The notes under the pieces are model-generated. The model was not told the origin of the DNA. It made no database searches and saw only the letters and a list, made by a program, of their open reading frames with translations. Shown here in pieces: positions 1 through 8,125 of a stretch of DNA of 64,000 nt. Every line of letters begins with the position of its first letter. Position 1 is the first letter of the stretch. This DNA is from an uncultured Clostridia bacterium (GTDB lineage: Bacteria; Bacillota; Clostridia; Christensenellales; UBA1242): NCBI GenBank assembly GCA_934778205.1, contig CAKVOD010000002.1, positions 124,001 to 188,000 on the forward strand, read 5' to 3'. The position numbers and the translations under genes were made by a program.

Positions 1-406
1 CAATTAGTGCGTATTGCACCTCGTCAAAACTAGCAACGTTACAACCGCGCAGAGCTTCAGTTAAGTCGTCGAGTGTCATATTTAGCGCCTTTAAGTTTTC
101 AAAAATAATGCCGTTTGGGTCAATGACAACTACAGGTTTACCATTGATAATCTTTCTAAAGAACAAACTTTTGCGTGCAAGAAAACTGAGAAAAAACTGC
201 AACAATACTAGCGTAACAAGCGGAATAATCGCATTGAGTAGCGGAACGGACATATCCGCCATTGGCATTGTGGCAATATCAGCAAAAATAAGCATAATAA
301 CCAACTCAAAAGGTTGCATTTCGCCGATTTGGCGTTTTCCCATTAATCTAATTAGCAGTAAAACCACCAAAAATATGATGGCAACTCTCAACAATATAAT
401 AAACAT
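1..406 (-). CDS. DUF421 (YetF/YcaP-like) membrane protein, 3' end beyond window
   Basis: About 135 N-terminal residues are visible; the rest lies outside the window. The protein opens with a hydrophobic helix (residues about 2-20), then the typical family stretch MGKRQIGEMQPFELV, two more membrane segments, and the start of the cytoplasmic part (GKPVVVIDPNGII, then MTLDDLTEALR). This order, and MGKRQ with GKP, match the DUF421 family of Bacillota membrane proteins such as YetF/YdfS of Bacillus, whose function is poorly defined. The ATG has a weak AAGGT-like site in front. It diverges from the ylxM-ffh operon. The family assignment is firm; no specific role can be given. Confidence 0.85.
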   Translation of the reverse strand, partial: MFIILLRVAIIFLVVLLLIRLMGKRQIGEMQPFELVIMLIFADIATMPMADMSVPLLNAIIPLVTLVLLQFFLSFLARKSLFFRKIINGKPVVVIDPNGIIFENLKALNMTLDDLTEALRGCNVASFDEVQYALI

Positions 407-467
407 ACCTTATCTTTTGCAAACAAAGTGATTTTATGCGTAAATAAAGAAAATCTTAAAAAATTAC

Positions 468-496
468 TTGACATAGGTTGAAAAATATTGTATAAT
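468..496 (+). promoter_or_regulatory. Promoter of the ylxM-ffh operon
   Basis: TTGACA and TATAAT are separated by 17 bases, which is a perfect match to the housekeeping sigma consensus. It lies about 40 bases upstream of ylxM and probably serves ylxM, ffh and the following ribosome-maturation genes, because no other promoter or terminator is obvious before the end of yraN. Confidence 0.8.
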
Positions 497-537
497 TACG
501 TCAAGTATTTTACCTTTACAAGCAAAGTGGGGCTAAT

Positions 538-843
538 ATGGATTTTGAAAGTGCGTTAAAGTATAGTAGACTCCTTGATTTTTATGGGAATCTTTTGACA
601 GATAGGCAAAAAGAAATTGCGACATTGTTTTTCTATGATAATAATGGGCTGAGTGAAATCGCCGATTTCTATGGATTGTCAAGGCAATCAGTTTATGATA
701 ATTTAAAACGCGTCAAAACCACACTTAGCGAGTATGAGAGCAAACTTGGCTTGTATGAAAAATACAATAAATCAAAAAAGTTTTTGTCAAATATTGTTGA
801 CGAATCTGATTTGAATGGTTTTATCAAAATTTGGGAGAGTTAG
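538..843 (+). CDS. ylxM: YlxM/p13-like helix-turn-helix protein
   Basis: This 101-residue protein matches the YlxM family, a small sigma-70 region-4-like helix-turn-helix protein encoded directly before ffh in Gram-positive bacteria. LLTDRQKEIATLFFYDNN followed by LSEIADFYGLSRQSVYDNLKR is the typical HTH. The family is proposed to modulate the signal recognition particle pathway. The stop codon is one base before the ffh start, so the two are co-translated. The ribosome binding site (GTGGGG) is unusual but correctly placed, and the upstream promoter is consensus. Identification is strong from sequence and position. Confidence 0.92.
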   Translation: MDFESALKYSRLLDFYGNLLTDRQKEIATLFFYDNNGLSEIADFYGLSRQSVYDNLKRVKTTLSEYESKLGLYEKYNKSKKFLSNIVDESDLNGFIKIWES

Positions 844-844
844 A

Positions 845-2170
845 ATGGCGTTATTTTCAAATTTGAGTGAGAGACTGAACCATATTTTCAGCAAACTCAC
901 TAATCGCGGAAAGTTGACCGAACTTGAGATAAAGCAGGCAATGCGTGAAATTCGCGTTGCGTTGCTTGAGGCGGATGTCAACTTTCAAGTTGTTAAAGAC
1001 TTTGTCGCGAAAGTGAGTGAAAAAGCAGTCGGCGAACAAGTTTTGGAGAGTTTAACCCCTGGGCAACAAGTCGTCAAGATTGTCAATGAGGAACTTGTTG
1101 AGCTTCTAGGTGGCGGGAACTCCAAATTAGCGGTTTCGTCGAATTTACCAACGGTTATTCTTATGTGCGGTTTGCAGGGCGCAGGTAAGACAACTATGTG
1201 CGGTAAACTCGCTTACAATTTGAAATCAACGGGTAAAAAACCATTGCTAGTTGCGTGCGATATTGTTAGGCCTGCGGCAATAACACAGTTGCAGGTCGTC
1301 GGCAAAAATGCGGGAGTTCCTGTCTATGAAAAGGGTACTCAAAAGACAGTGACCACCGCGCTTGAAGCAATTGAATACGCAAAGGCTAATTTGCTTGACA
1401 CAGTCATTATTGATACGGCTGGGCGTTTGCACATCAATGAGGAATTGATGGATGAACTCAAGGAAATCAAAGCAAATACTAACCCGTCCGAAATTTTGTT
1501 GACTGTTGACGCTATGACGGGGCAAGACGCAGTGAATGTGGCAAAAGCATTTAATGATGACCTTGAGATTACTGGCGTTATACTCACAAAACTTGATGGG
1601 GATACTCGCGGTGGTGCTGCACTTTCAATTAAGGCTGTCACTGGGAAACCAATCAAATTTTGTGGCGTTGGTGAAAAAATGGGTGACCTTGAGCCGTTTT
1701 ACCCAGAACGGTTTGCGTCAAGAATTTTAGGTATGGGCGACGTCCTCAGCTTGATTGAAAAAGCACAAGGAGCAATTGAGGAAAAGGAAATGCAACGTTT
1801 GCAAAAAAACTTGCGCGAAAATACCTTTACGCTCGATGATTATCTAAAACAGTTTGAAAACCTAGACAAAATGGGGGATGTCAATGAACTTTTAGCTATG
1901 CTTCCATCAAAATTGACTGGAAAGATGAAGCTGGGAGATACTAGAGTTGATGAAAATGAATTGAAGAAAAATAAGGCAATAATTCAATCTATGACTAAAT
2001 ATGAGCGGTTGCACCCTGAAGTTTTAAAGGCGAGCCATAAAAAACGCATCGCTAATGGTAGTGGCACGTCGATTCAGCAAGTCAATTCGCTATTAAAACA
2101 ATTTAGTCAAACTAAAGATTTAATGAAACAATTTAACAATGGCAAAAAGAAAGGCCGATTTGGATTTTAA
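845..2170 (+). CDS. ffh: Signal recognition particle GTPase Ffh
   Basis: Ffh binds the SRP RNA and signal peptides of nascent membrane proteins and delivers ribosomes to FtsY at the membrane. The 441-residue product has an N domain (residues 1-90), a GTPase G domain with P-loop GLQGAGKTT near residue 108, DTAGRLH (G3) and TKLDGD (G4), and a C-terminal M domain carrying the RNA-binding GSGTSIQQVNSLLKQF stretch. The length is normal. An in-frame start 30 bases upstream is rejected because GGGAGAG lies correctly ahead of the ATG used here. The M domain is methionine-poor for the family. The SRP RNA gene was not found in the window. Confidence 0.97.
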   Translation: MALFSNLSERLNHIFSKLTNRGKLTELEIKQAMREIRVALLEADVNFQVVKDFVAKVSEKAVGEQVLESLTPGQQVVKIVNEELVELLGGGNSKLAVSSNLPTVILMCGLQGAGKTTMCGKLAYNLKSTGKKPLLVACDIVRPAAITQLQVVGKNAGVPVYEKGTQKTVTTALEAIEYAKANLLDTVIIDTAGRLHINEELMDELKEIKANTNPSEILLTVDAMTGQDAVNVAKAFNDDLEITGVILTKLDGDTRGGAALSIKAVTGKPIKFCGVGEKMGDLEPFYPERFASRILGMGDVLSLIEKAQGAIEEKEMQRLQKNLRENTFTLDDYLKQFENLDKMGDVNELLAMLPSKLTGKMKLGDTRVDENELKKNKAIIQSMTKYERLHPEVLKASHKKRIANGSGTSIQQVNSLLKQFSQTKDLMKQFNNGKKKGRFGF

Positions 2171-2195
2171 CGTAGATTAAAGGAGAGGAAATATT

Positions 2196-2552
2196 ATGGC
2201 AGTTAAAATTAGACTTACAAGAATGGGAGCAAAGAAGGCTCCATACTACAGATTGGTTGCAACAGATTCAAGAGTTGCAAGAGATGGAAAGTGCATCGAA
2301 AATCTCGGAACATACAACCCAATGGTTGATCCAGCAGAAATCAAGTTGAATAAAGAAAGAGTTAATTACTGGCTTTCAGTTGGAGCGCAAACAACTGACA
2401 CAGCTAAAGAACTTCTTATTAGAGATGGAATTTTAGAAAGAACAGCTTATAGAGCACCAAAAGAAAAACAAATGCCACCTGCACCAAAAGCAAAAGTTGA
2501 AGAAAACGCTGAAGGTGCAAGCGAAGAAACAACTAACAATGACGCAGAATAA
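2196..2552 (+). CDS. rpsP: 30S ribosomal protein bS16
   Basis: bS16 is a primary binding protein of the 30S body. The protein opens with MAVKIRLTRMGAKKAPYYRL, the family signature, and continues with VARDGKCIENLGTYNP. At 118 residues it is longer than the common 80-90; the excess is a C-terminal tail from about residue 85, rich in Ala, Glu, Lys and Pro, and probably disordered. The ribosome binding site is AGGAGAGG. It lies between ffh and khpA in the standard Bacillota order. Confidence 0.97.
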   Translation: MAVKIRLTRMGAKKAPYYRLVATDSRVARDGKCIENLGTYNPMVDPAEIKLNKERVNYWLSVGAQTTDTAKELLIRDGILERTAYRAPKEKQMPPAPKAKVEENAEGASEETTNNDAE

Positions 2553-2572
2553 TAATTTTTAAGGATTTTTAA

Positions 2573-2818
2573 ATGGTAGAAATAGTTGAAAGCATTTTGA
2601 AGGAACTTGTCAAACATCCCGAAAGTGTTGAGGTGCAATATCTTGACCGTGGGAAAAATGGCATTTTTCTTGTAAAAGTAGATGATTCCGATGTCGGTAG
2701 AGTTATTGGAAGAGAAGGCAAAATAATCAAATCAATCGACAAAATCATAACTTGCATTGATAAAAATAAAAAACAAAATTATGTTTTAAAAATCAATGAA
2801 GGGGAGAGGAATGAATAA
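2573..2818 (+). CDS. khpA: KhpA, KH-domain RNA-binding protein
   Basis: This 81-residue single KH-domain protein belongs to the YlqC/KhpA family. The KH motif GRVIGREGKIIKSI (GxxG = GREG) lies near residues 43-56. In streptococci and other Gram-positives KhpA pairs with KhpB (Jag) to bind RNA and affects cell division. It sits between rpsP and rimM as in Bacillus. The coding region overlaps the start of rimM by 8 bases, which indicates translational coupling. A KhpB partner is not present in the window. Confidence 0.93.
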   Translation: MVEIVESILKELVKHPESVEVQYLDRGKNGIFLVKVDDSDVGRVIGREGKIIKSIDKIITCIDKNKKQNYVLKINEGERNE

Positions 2819-3329
2819 CTTTATTTGCATTGGTAGAGTTTTGAAACCTCAAGCATTGAAAGGCGAGGTCAAAATCGCAGTAAATACTAGAGATATTAGC
2901 AGTTATTTGTCTTATAAGTACTTATATTTGGGACAAGAACACGAAAAATTTGCAATTGAAAAATGTCGTATTCAAGATGGATTTGTTATTGCAAAACTAA
3001 AGGATATTGACGATGCTAATGTCGCTGAAAAATTGCGAAATGAGGACGTATATATAGACGATTCTCAACTGGTGGACTTGCCTGAAGACGAGTTTTACGT
3101 TCAAGATTTGATTGGTATTGACGTATTTTCGACTAATGGCGAAACCTATTTGGGACACATTACTGCGGTTGATAACTTTTCTTCAGCGGATATTGTGACG
3201 ATTGAAAAGGATGGGAAAGAAATATTGTTTCCATTTTTGGCGAACGTCGTGAATATAGTTGACGTTGAAAACAAGAAAATGTTTGTTGATGCGCAAAGAT
3301 TTAAGGAAGTTTGTGTTGATGAAGATTGA
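2811..3329 (+). CDS. rimM: Ribosome maturation factor RimM
   Basis: RimM helps mature the 30S head and binds protein S19. The 172-residue product has the N-terminal barrel (FICIGRVLKPQALKGEVKI) and the C-terminal PRC-barrel domain (EFYVQDLIGIDVFS, residues about 95 onwards), ending with the typical FPFLANVVNIVDVENKKMFV. The start chosen has GGGGAGAGG immediately upstream and lies inside the 3' end of khpA. The 3' end overlaps trmD by 11 bases, in the usual rimM-trmD arrangement. Confidence 0.95.
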   Translation: MNNFICIGRVLKPQALKGEVKIAVNTRDISSYLSYKYLYLGQEHEKFAIEKCRIQDGFVIAKLKDIDDANVAEKLRNEDVYIDDSQLVDLPEDEFYVQDLIGIDVFSTNGETYLGHITAVDNFSSADIVTIEKDGKEILFPFLANVVNIVDVENKKMFVDAQRFKEVCVDED

Positions 3330-3996
3330 TTTTTTGACGCTTTTCCCTGAAATGTTTTCTGCAATGAATTGCAGTATTATTGGTCGTGCTGTTGAAAACA
3401 ATATTGTCGTGCTAAACGCGGTGAATATTCGCGATTTTTCACTGGATAAGCACAAGAGAGTCGACGATTATGTTTTTGGCGGTGGGCAAGGGCTTTTAAT
3501 GGCGCCACAACCATTGTTTGATGCCATTGACAGCGTGAAAACTCCACGTTCGTATGTGGTTTATGTTACGCCGTCTGGAGAACCCTTTACGCAAAAAATT
3601 GCGAAAGAATTGAAAGAAAAAGAACATTTAATCTTTGTATGCGGACATTATGAGGGCATTGACCAACGTGTGATTGATGAACGCGTGGACAGGGAAATTT
3701 CCATTGGCGACTATGTGTTAACGAACGGAGAATTGCCCGCTATGGTCATAGCCGATGCAGTCATTCGCTTGCTACCAAATGTTTTGCATAATGAGGATTC
3801 GGCAACAAATGATAGTTTTGAGAATAATCTTCTTGAGCATCCACAATATACGCGCCCCGCGAATTTTAGAGGACTTAAAGTTCCCGATGTTCTTCTTTCT
3901 GGCAATCATCAACTTGTCGACAAATGGAAAGTTGAAAATCAAATTGAAAAAACAAAACGTATTCGTCCAGATTTATTAGAAAGGAGTGAGGATTAA
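3319..3996 (+). CDS. trmD: tRNA (guanine-37-N1)-methyltransferase TrmD
   Basis: TrmD methylates G37 of tRNAs reading CNN codons and prevents frameshifting. The 225-residue product starts MKIDFLTLFPEMF, the family start, and contains the SAM-binding trefoil knot region (YVTPSGEPF, FVCGHYEGIDQRV, SIGDYVLTNGELPA). The C-terminal helix region includes the usual HPQYTRP. The start with AAGGAAG upstream is preferred over an in-frame ATG 60 bases earlier, which would add residues foreign to the family. The stop overlaps the start of rbgA by one base. Confidence 0.96.
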   Translation: MKIDFLTLFPEMFSAMNCSIIGRAVENNIVVLNAVNIRDFSLDKHKRVDDYVFGGGQGLLMAPQPLFDAIDSVKTPRSYVVYVTPSGEPFTQKIAKELKEKEHLIFVCGHYEGIDQRVIDERVDREISIGDYVLTNGELPAMVIADAVIRLLPNVLHNEDSATNDSFENNLLEHPQYTRPANFRGLKVPDVLLSGNHQLVDKWKVENQIEKTKRIRPDLLERSED

Positions 3997-4832
3997 TGGT
4001 TATTCAGTGGTATCCAGGGCATATGGACAAAGCATTGCGTGAAATGAAAGATAACGCAAAACTTGTTGATGCGATTCTATATGTTTTAGATGCGCGCGCT
4101 CCATTTTCTTGTTTAAATCCTAAATTCGACACAATTATTGGTGCAAAACCCGTTATTATGGTTCTTAACAAAGCGGATTTAATCTCGAAAGAAGATTTGA
4201 ACCGATTTGAACAGTATTTTAAATCAAAAAACATACCTGTCGTTGCATTGAATAGCACAGTAACTAATGCGACAAAACCAATCATAGAAAGTGCTAGTAA
4301 TTTATTGAGCGACAAGGTAGAGAGATTTAAAAATAAAGGTGTCAATATACCATTGCGATTGATGGTCATTGGTGTACCTAATAGTGGTAAAAGTACTTTG
4401 ATTAACAATGTTTGTGGCAACAAAAAGACGATTACGGGAGACAAACCAGGTGTTACAAGGAGTAATCAGTGGGTTAAAATCTCGAATGGATTTGAATTGC
4501 TTGACACACCGGGGACTTTGTGGCCTGCCTTTGATAATCCGCAAGTCGCAAGAAACCTTGCCTACATTGGAAGCATCAAGGACGATGTTTTAGATGTGGA
4601 GGAATTGGCATTTGCGTTCATCAATGATTTGAGATTAAAATACTTTGACGCATTGAGAGATAGGTATTCCTTAAAGGTCGATAATGTTGCTGAAACAATC
4701 GAAATTTTCGATGAGATTTGTCAAAATCGTGGATTCATTTTACGCGGTGGCGAAATGGATTACAATCGTGGCGCGCGCGCAATTTTGGACGATTTTAGGA
4801 AAGGTAGAATAGGGAAATTGGTGCTAGATTAA
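3996..4832 (+). CDS. rbgA: Ribosome biogenesis GTPase RbgA (YlqF)
   Basis: RbgA is a circularly permuted GTPase needed for late assembly of the 50S subunit. The G motifs appear in permuted order: NKADL (G4) near residue 58 precedes the P-loop GVPNSGKST near residue 127 and DTPG (G3) near residue 170. The protein begins VIQWYPGHMDKALREM, typical of YlqF. The C-terminal ANTAR-like helical domain extends to residue 278. It begins within the trmD stop (TAATG) and ends within the yraN start, so it is translationally coupled to both. Confidence 0.95.
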   Translation: MVIQWYPGHMDKALREMKDNAKLVDAILYVLDARAPFSCLNPKFDTIIGAKPVIMVLNKADLISKEDLNRFEQYFKSKNIPVVALNSTVTNATKPIIESASNLLSDKVERFKNKGVNIPLRLMVIGVPNSGKSTLINNVCGNKKTITGDKPGVTRSNQWVKISNGFELLDTPGTLWPAFDNPQVARNLAYIGSIKDDVLDVEELAFAFINDLRLKYFDALRDRYSLKVDNVAETIEIFDEICQNRGFILRGGEMDYNRGARAILDDFRKGRIGKLVLD

Positions 4833-5212
4833 TGTTTGACAATGGACTTATAAAACCCAAAACAGTTGGAAAGCATACTAACAAAGCAATCGGCGATTAT
4901 GGCGAAAGGTTGGCTATAAAGTACTTGAAAAAGCAAGGCTATAAAATATTGAAAACTAATTATAAGTTAAAAATAGGCGAAATCGACATAATTGCACTAG
5001 ATGGAGATTTCTTAGTTTTTGTTGAAGTAAAATATCGCTCGACTGCATTATATGGACTACCAAATGAAGCGGTTGACAAGTATAAACGCGAAAAAATCAA
5101 GCGCGTTGCTATGTATTATTTAATGGAAAAAGATATGCTTGAAGCGTATGTTAGGTTCGATGTCGTCCAAATTTTGGGAGATGAAATACAACTATTTCAA
5201 AATGCTTTTTAG
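4832..5212 (+). CDS. UPF0102 family protein YraN (predicted nuclease fold)
   Basis: This 126-residue protein matches UPF0102 (YraN of E. coli). The conserved core is GEIDIIALDGDFLVFVEVKYRS (residues about 50-71), which has the D...E-x-K pattern of a restriction-endonuclease-like active site. GDYGERLAIKYLKKQGY near the N terminus is also characteristic. The biochemical role is not established. It is the last gene of the ffh operon. In Bacillus an rnhB gene usually stands between rbgA and this gene; it is absent here. Confidence 0.9.
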   Translation: MFDNGLIKPKTVGKHTNKAIGDYGERLAIKYLKKQGYKILKTNYKLKIGEIDIIALDGDFLVFVEVKYRSTALYGLPNEAVDKYKREKIKRVAMYYLMEKDMLEAYVRFDVVQILGDEIQLFQNAF

Positions 5213-5221
5213 TAAAAACTA

Positions 5222-5250
5222 TTGCGAAGTTTAAAAATTTATGTTATACT
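5222..5250 (+). promoter_or_regulatory. Promoter of the ferredoxin / Ppx-like / MreB-like genes
   Basis: TTGCGA and TATACT are spaced by 17 bases, and TGT directly precedes the -10 box (extended -10). The ferredoxin ATG is 16 bases downstream of the -10 box. Confidence 0.6.
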
Positions 5251-5266
5251 TACATAGGAGTTTATT

Positions 5267-5434
5267 ATGATAGATAATAAAAAATGTATCAAGTGCGGTA
5301 CTTGTGTCGCAATTTGCCCAGTCGGTGCAATCACTATGAATGAGAATGGAGTGCCTGTCATTAATCCGGACATTTGCATCAAATGTTGTGCGTGCCAAAA
5401 TTCTTGCCCTGTGAATGCAATTGAGATTGAGTAA
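5267..5434 (+). CDS. Small 2[4Fe-4S] ferredoxin (55 aa)
   Basis: A 55-residue bacterial-type ferredoxin. Cluster 1 ligands are C7, C10, C13 and C17 (CIKCGTCVAICP) and cluster 2 ligands are C37, C40, C43 and C47 (CIKCCACQNSCP); C41 is an additional cysteine. The twofold repeat and length match clostridial low-potential electron carriers, which shuttle electrons for hydrogenases, pyruvate:ferredoxin oxidoreductase and radical-SAM enzymes. AGGAG lies 8 bases ahead of the ATG and a good promoter precedes it. It stands between yraN and the Ppx-like gene, with no redox partner next to it. Confidence 0.95.
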   Translation: MIDNKKCIKCGTCVAICPVGAITMNENGVPVINPDICIKCCACQNSCPVNAIEIE

Positions 5435-5447
5435 TTGAGGTGTTAAA

Positions 5448-6962
5448 TTGAAAAAAATTGCTTTGGTTTTGGTAAACCAAAAAAGTATTAAATTAATTTT
5501 TGCTTATGCTGAGGTCGACAAATGTTTTTATATCTATGACGAACTTGAAGAAAGTGTCGACTTAGTCAAAGATTTGCCAAAAGGTGGACTTATTAAAAGT
5601 ACAACCACAAATGAGGCAATCAAGGTTTTGAAAATGTTTAAAAGACTTTGCGAGTCGCAAAAGGTAGAAGATTCATTTGCCTATGTGATGCAATTTGTCA
5701 ACAAAGCTAAAAATCAAGTTAGTTTTATTGACGAGATTGAGTCATCAAGTGGCTTTAAGTTTAATGTTTTGTCACATGACCAAGAAATCAACGCTATATA
5801 TTTGAGCGCAATCAATTCATTAGATGCGCCACGTGGTGTTATTGTTGATGTTAGAACTGATTGCACTAATATTATAAAATATTTTAGACGCAACATTTTG
5901 TTTCAAGCGTGCATTCCAATTGGGGCATCGTCATTGGCTGATTTGTTTGCAAGCGCTGATTGCGACCCAATTGAAGTTCACCGACAAATGGTCGATTTCT
6001 TTAAAACTCAACTTGTAGATTATGGCTTGACGCCAGAATTGATTGAGGGTTATAAGTTTATTTGTATAGGGAGTTTGGCTGATTCATTGTTCAAACTATA
6101 TGCAAAAAAGACGAAATATCCTATGAATATTGAACACAATTTTTCAATTAGCAATCAACAATATGACGATTTGTACAAGTTCATCGAAACACTAGATGTT
6201 GACGGAACGAAAAAGATAAAAGGGATTTCTGAAGAAGGGGCTGACGTATTTGCGGGTGCGATGTCAATCTTTAGAGCAGTGTTTGATTTGCAAAGTGAAT
6301 ATGAAATTTATTTTTCGACCTATGGCTTGAAAGAGGGACTTTTACTTCTCACTACAATACCAACGATTCAAGAAAAACCTATACCAGATATTACGCAATA
6401 TAGTTTGGACGCATTGCAAGCGCAATACAATTTGAGTATGAACAACGGCAACAAAGTGTGTGATTTGGCAATTATAATTTTCAAGCAATTGAAAGTTTTG
6501 CACAAACTACCACGAACTTACCTAAAATCACTGAGAGTTGCAGCGACATTATATAGATGCGGTGAAGTAATAAATTTCAAAAACTTTTATCGCAACTGCT
6601 TTAATATTATTTCAAGTAGCATTATTTTTGGTATTTCGCACAAAGAATTATTGCTTGGTGCATTTATTGCTGAAAATGTTGACCCTGATTCATTTAGTTT
6701 AACTGATTGGGTAAAATATAAAGACTTGCTCGATGAAAATGACCTTGAGGCAATGAAACGCCTGAGTGCTATTCTAAAAATTGCTATTGGGCTAGATATT
6801 ACTGGTAGTGGTGCAATCACTGATTTGTCTTGTGATGTTTTGGGCGATTCTGTAATTATGAAAACTTGCACGGAAAGTGATGTTAGTTTCGAGATTAAGT
6901 ATGCACTTCACGGCGCAAAGAATTTTAAAAAGGCTTTTAACAAATATTTGGAAATTTTGTGA
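5448..6962 (+). CDS. Ppx/GppA-like protein with degenerate nucleotide-binding loops
   Basis: The 504-residue protein has the layout of the Ppx/GppA family: two ASKHA-type lobes (residues 1-290) followed by an all-helical HD-like region (320-504). Family members hydrolyse polyphosphate or pppGpp. The two phosphate loops are not conserved: the usual DxGSNSxR is replaced by VNQKSIKL near residue 9, and the DxGGGSxE loop by DVRTDCTNI near residue 137. The C-terminal HD residues are also not evident. It is therefore probably a binding or scaffold protein, not an enzyme (inference). It starts at TTG with GAGGTG 5 bases upstream. The next gene, an actin-like protein, starts 8 bases after its stop. 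Confidence 0.65.
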   Translation: MKKIALVLVNQKSIKLIFAYAEVDKCFYIYDELEESVDLVKDLPKGGLIKSTTTNEAIKVLKMFKRLCESQKVEDSFAYVMQFVNKAKNQVSFIDEIESSSGFKFNVLSHDQEINAIYLSAINSLDAPRGVIVDVRTDCTNIIKYFRRNILFQACIPIGASSLADLFASADCDPIEVHRQMVDFFKTQLVDYGLTPELIEGYKFICIGSLADSLFKLYAKKTKYPMNIEHNFSISNQQYDDLYKFIETLDVDGTKKIKGISEEGADVFAGAMSIFRAVFDLQSEYEIYFSTYGLKEGLLLLTTIPTIQEKPIPDITQYSLDALQAQYNLSMNNGNKVCDLAIIIFKQLKVLHKLPRTYLKSLRVAATLYRCGEVINFKNFYRNCFNIISSSIIFGISHKELLLGAFIAENVDPDSFSLTDWVKYKDLLDENDLEAMKRLSAILKIAIGLDITGSGAITDLSCDVLGDSVIMKTCTESDVSFEIKYALHGAKNFKKAFNKYLEIL

Positions 6963-6970
6963 GGTTGAAT

Positions 6971-7933
6971 ATGACCATTTCAATGGAATTAGGCTCATCT
7001 AATACTAAAATATTTGACAGCAACAACGGCTTGGTTTATTGTGAACCAAGTGTTTTTGCGATTAAATTGAAAAGAGGTAAAAGTCAAGTTATTGCATATG
7101 GCAAACGCGCATATGATATGGGGAATGAGTTGCAATCGGACGAAAAATTGATTCAACCTATTAAAAATGGGCAGGTAGCAGATTTTGAATCTGCAAGAAT
7201 TATGCTCGATTGCATATTAAATGATTTGATAGGGAGCAAAAACAAGCGCAAAGAGGTTGTTGTTATTCTTGCAGTTCCTTCTTGTTCTACTAAATCACAA
7301 CGAGAACAATTTAACGACCTTCTTCATAAACTGGGTTTTTATTCAATTACGCTCGTTCCGCAATTAACTGCAACGACTGCATTGCTCGATGAAAATATCA
7401 ATAATGCTTACCTCGTAGTGGACATCGGTGCTGGAAAAACCGAAATTGGCTTGTGTACAATTAAGAGCGTTATCAATGCAATTAGTTTATCACTTGGTGG
7501 AGAATTAATAGATTTAGGAATCTATGAAGCGTTGAAAAATAAGTATAACATTTCAGTTTCGCGTCGCGAAATAGAAAGAATAAAAGAATCCGTTGGCAGT
7601 TTGTATACTACCGATGAAACTACAAGCAAAATTTGGGCACAAAATAGGGACGATTTAACAAACCATTTTTATGTTGTTTCAAACAAAGATTTTAATGACG
7701 TATTGAATATTTGTTATGATAAGATAATTGAGGCAATAAAGGTGTTCCTAAATACTTTAGATGAAGAGTATCGCCAATCGGTCTTGAATACAGGTATATT
7801 TTTTACAGGCTTAAGTTGCGAAATTATTGGATTTGAAAAGTACTTTAAAAACAAATTAAAAACAAATATTTTTCTTCTTGACTCTCCGTCGTCTGCCACT
7901 GTTGAAGGGGCATTAAATTATGTCAATCACTGA
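6971..7933 (+). CDS. MreB/Mbl-family actin-like protein
   Basis: The 320-residue product resembles MreB/Mbl, which polymerise under the membrane and guide cell-wall synthesis. It begins MELGSSNTKIF (phosphate loop 1), has VVDIGAGKTEIGL (phosphate loop 2, near residue 150), LAVPS, and LSLGGELIDLGI, all in MreB order. The adenosine-loop region reads FTGLSCEI where TGGGALL is usual, so it is divergent. No MreC or MreD follows. An upstream in-frame GTG overlaps the previous stop, but GAGG fits the ATG used here. It is probably co-transcribed with the Ppx-like gene and ends 5 bases before a palindromic repeat. Confidence 0.8.
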   Translation: MTISMELGSSNTKIFDSNNGLVYCEPSVFAIKLKRGKSQVIAYGKRAYDMGNELQSDEKLIQPIKNGQVADFESARIMLDCILNDLIGSKNKRKEVVVILAVPSCSTKSQREQFNDLLHKLGFYSITLVPQLTATTALLDENINNAYLVVDIGAGKTEIGLCTIKSVINAISLSLGGELIDLGIYEALKNKYNISVSRREIERIKESVGSLYTTDETTSKIWAQNRDDLTNHFYVVSNKDFNDVLNICYDKIIEAIKVFLNTLDEEYRQSVLNTGIFFTGLSCEIIGFEKYFKNKLKTNIFLLDSPSSATVEGALNYVNH

Positions 7934-7938
7934 ATTTG

Positions 7939-7986
7939 ATACCACATATGGTGTATTATTAAAATGAAATACGCCATATGTGGTAT
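7939..7986. repeat. Dispersed ~50-nt inverted repeat, copy 1
   Basis: Two 19-base arms (ATACCACATATGGTGTATT and its near-complement) flank a 10-base loop. The only difference between arms leaves a G-T wobble in the hairpin. Five T residues follow on the + strand, so it may end transcription after the MreB-like gene. It is related in sequence to four other intergenic copies in this window. Confidence 0.85.
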
Positions 7987-8125
7987 TTTTAGTAAAATGA
8001 AAAATGATATGTTATGATTGTGAAAAAAAATATTTTCTACAAAACTAGCGTAATATTGCCATAAGTTGTCAAAATTCTCAGCGAGAAAAATCCCAGTAAA
8101 TGTTATAATTAATTTTGAGGTGGTT

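Noticed and set aside
8066..8109. TTGTCA/TATAAT promoter of minD
   Set aside because: The spacing is about 32 bases; only the -10-like box is convincing.
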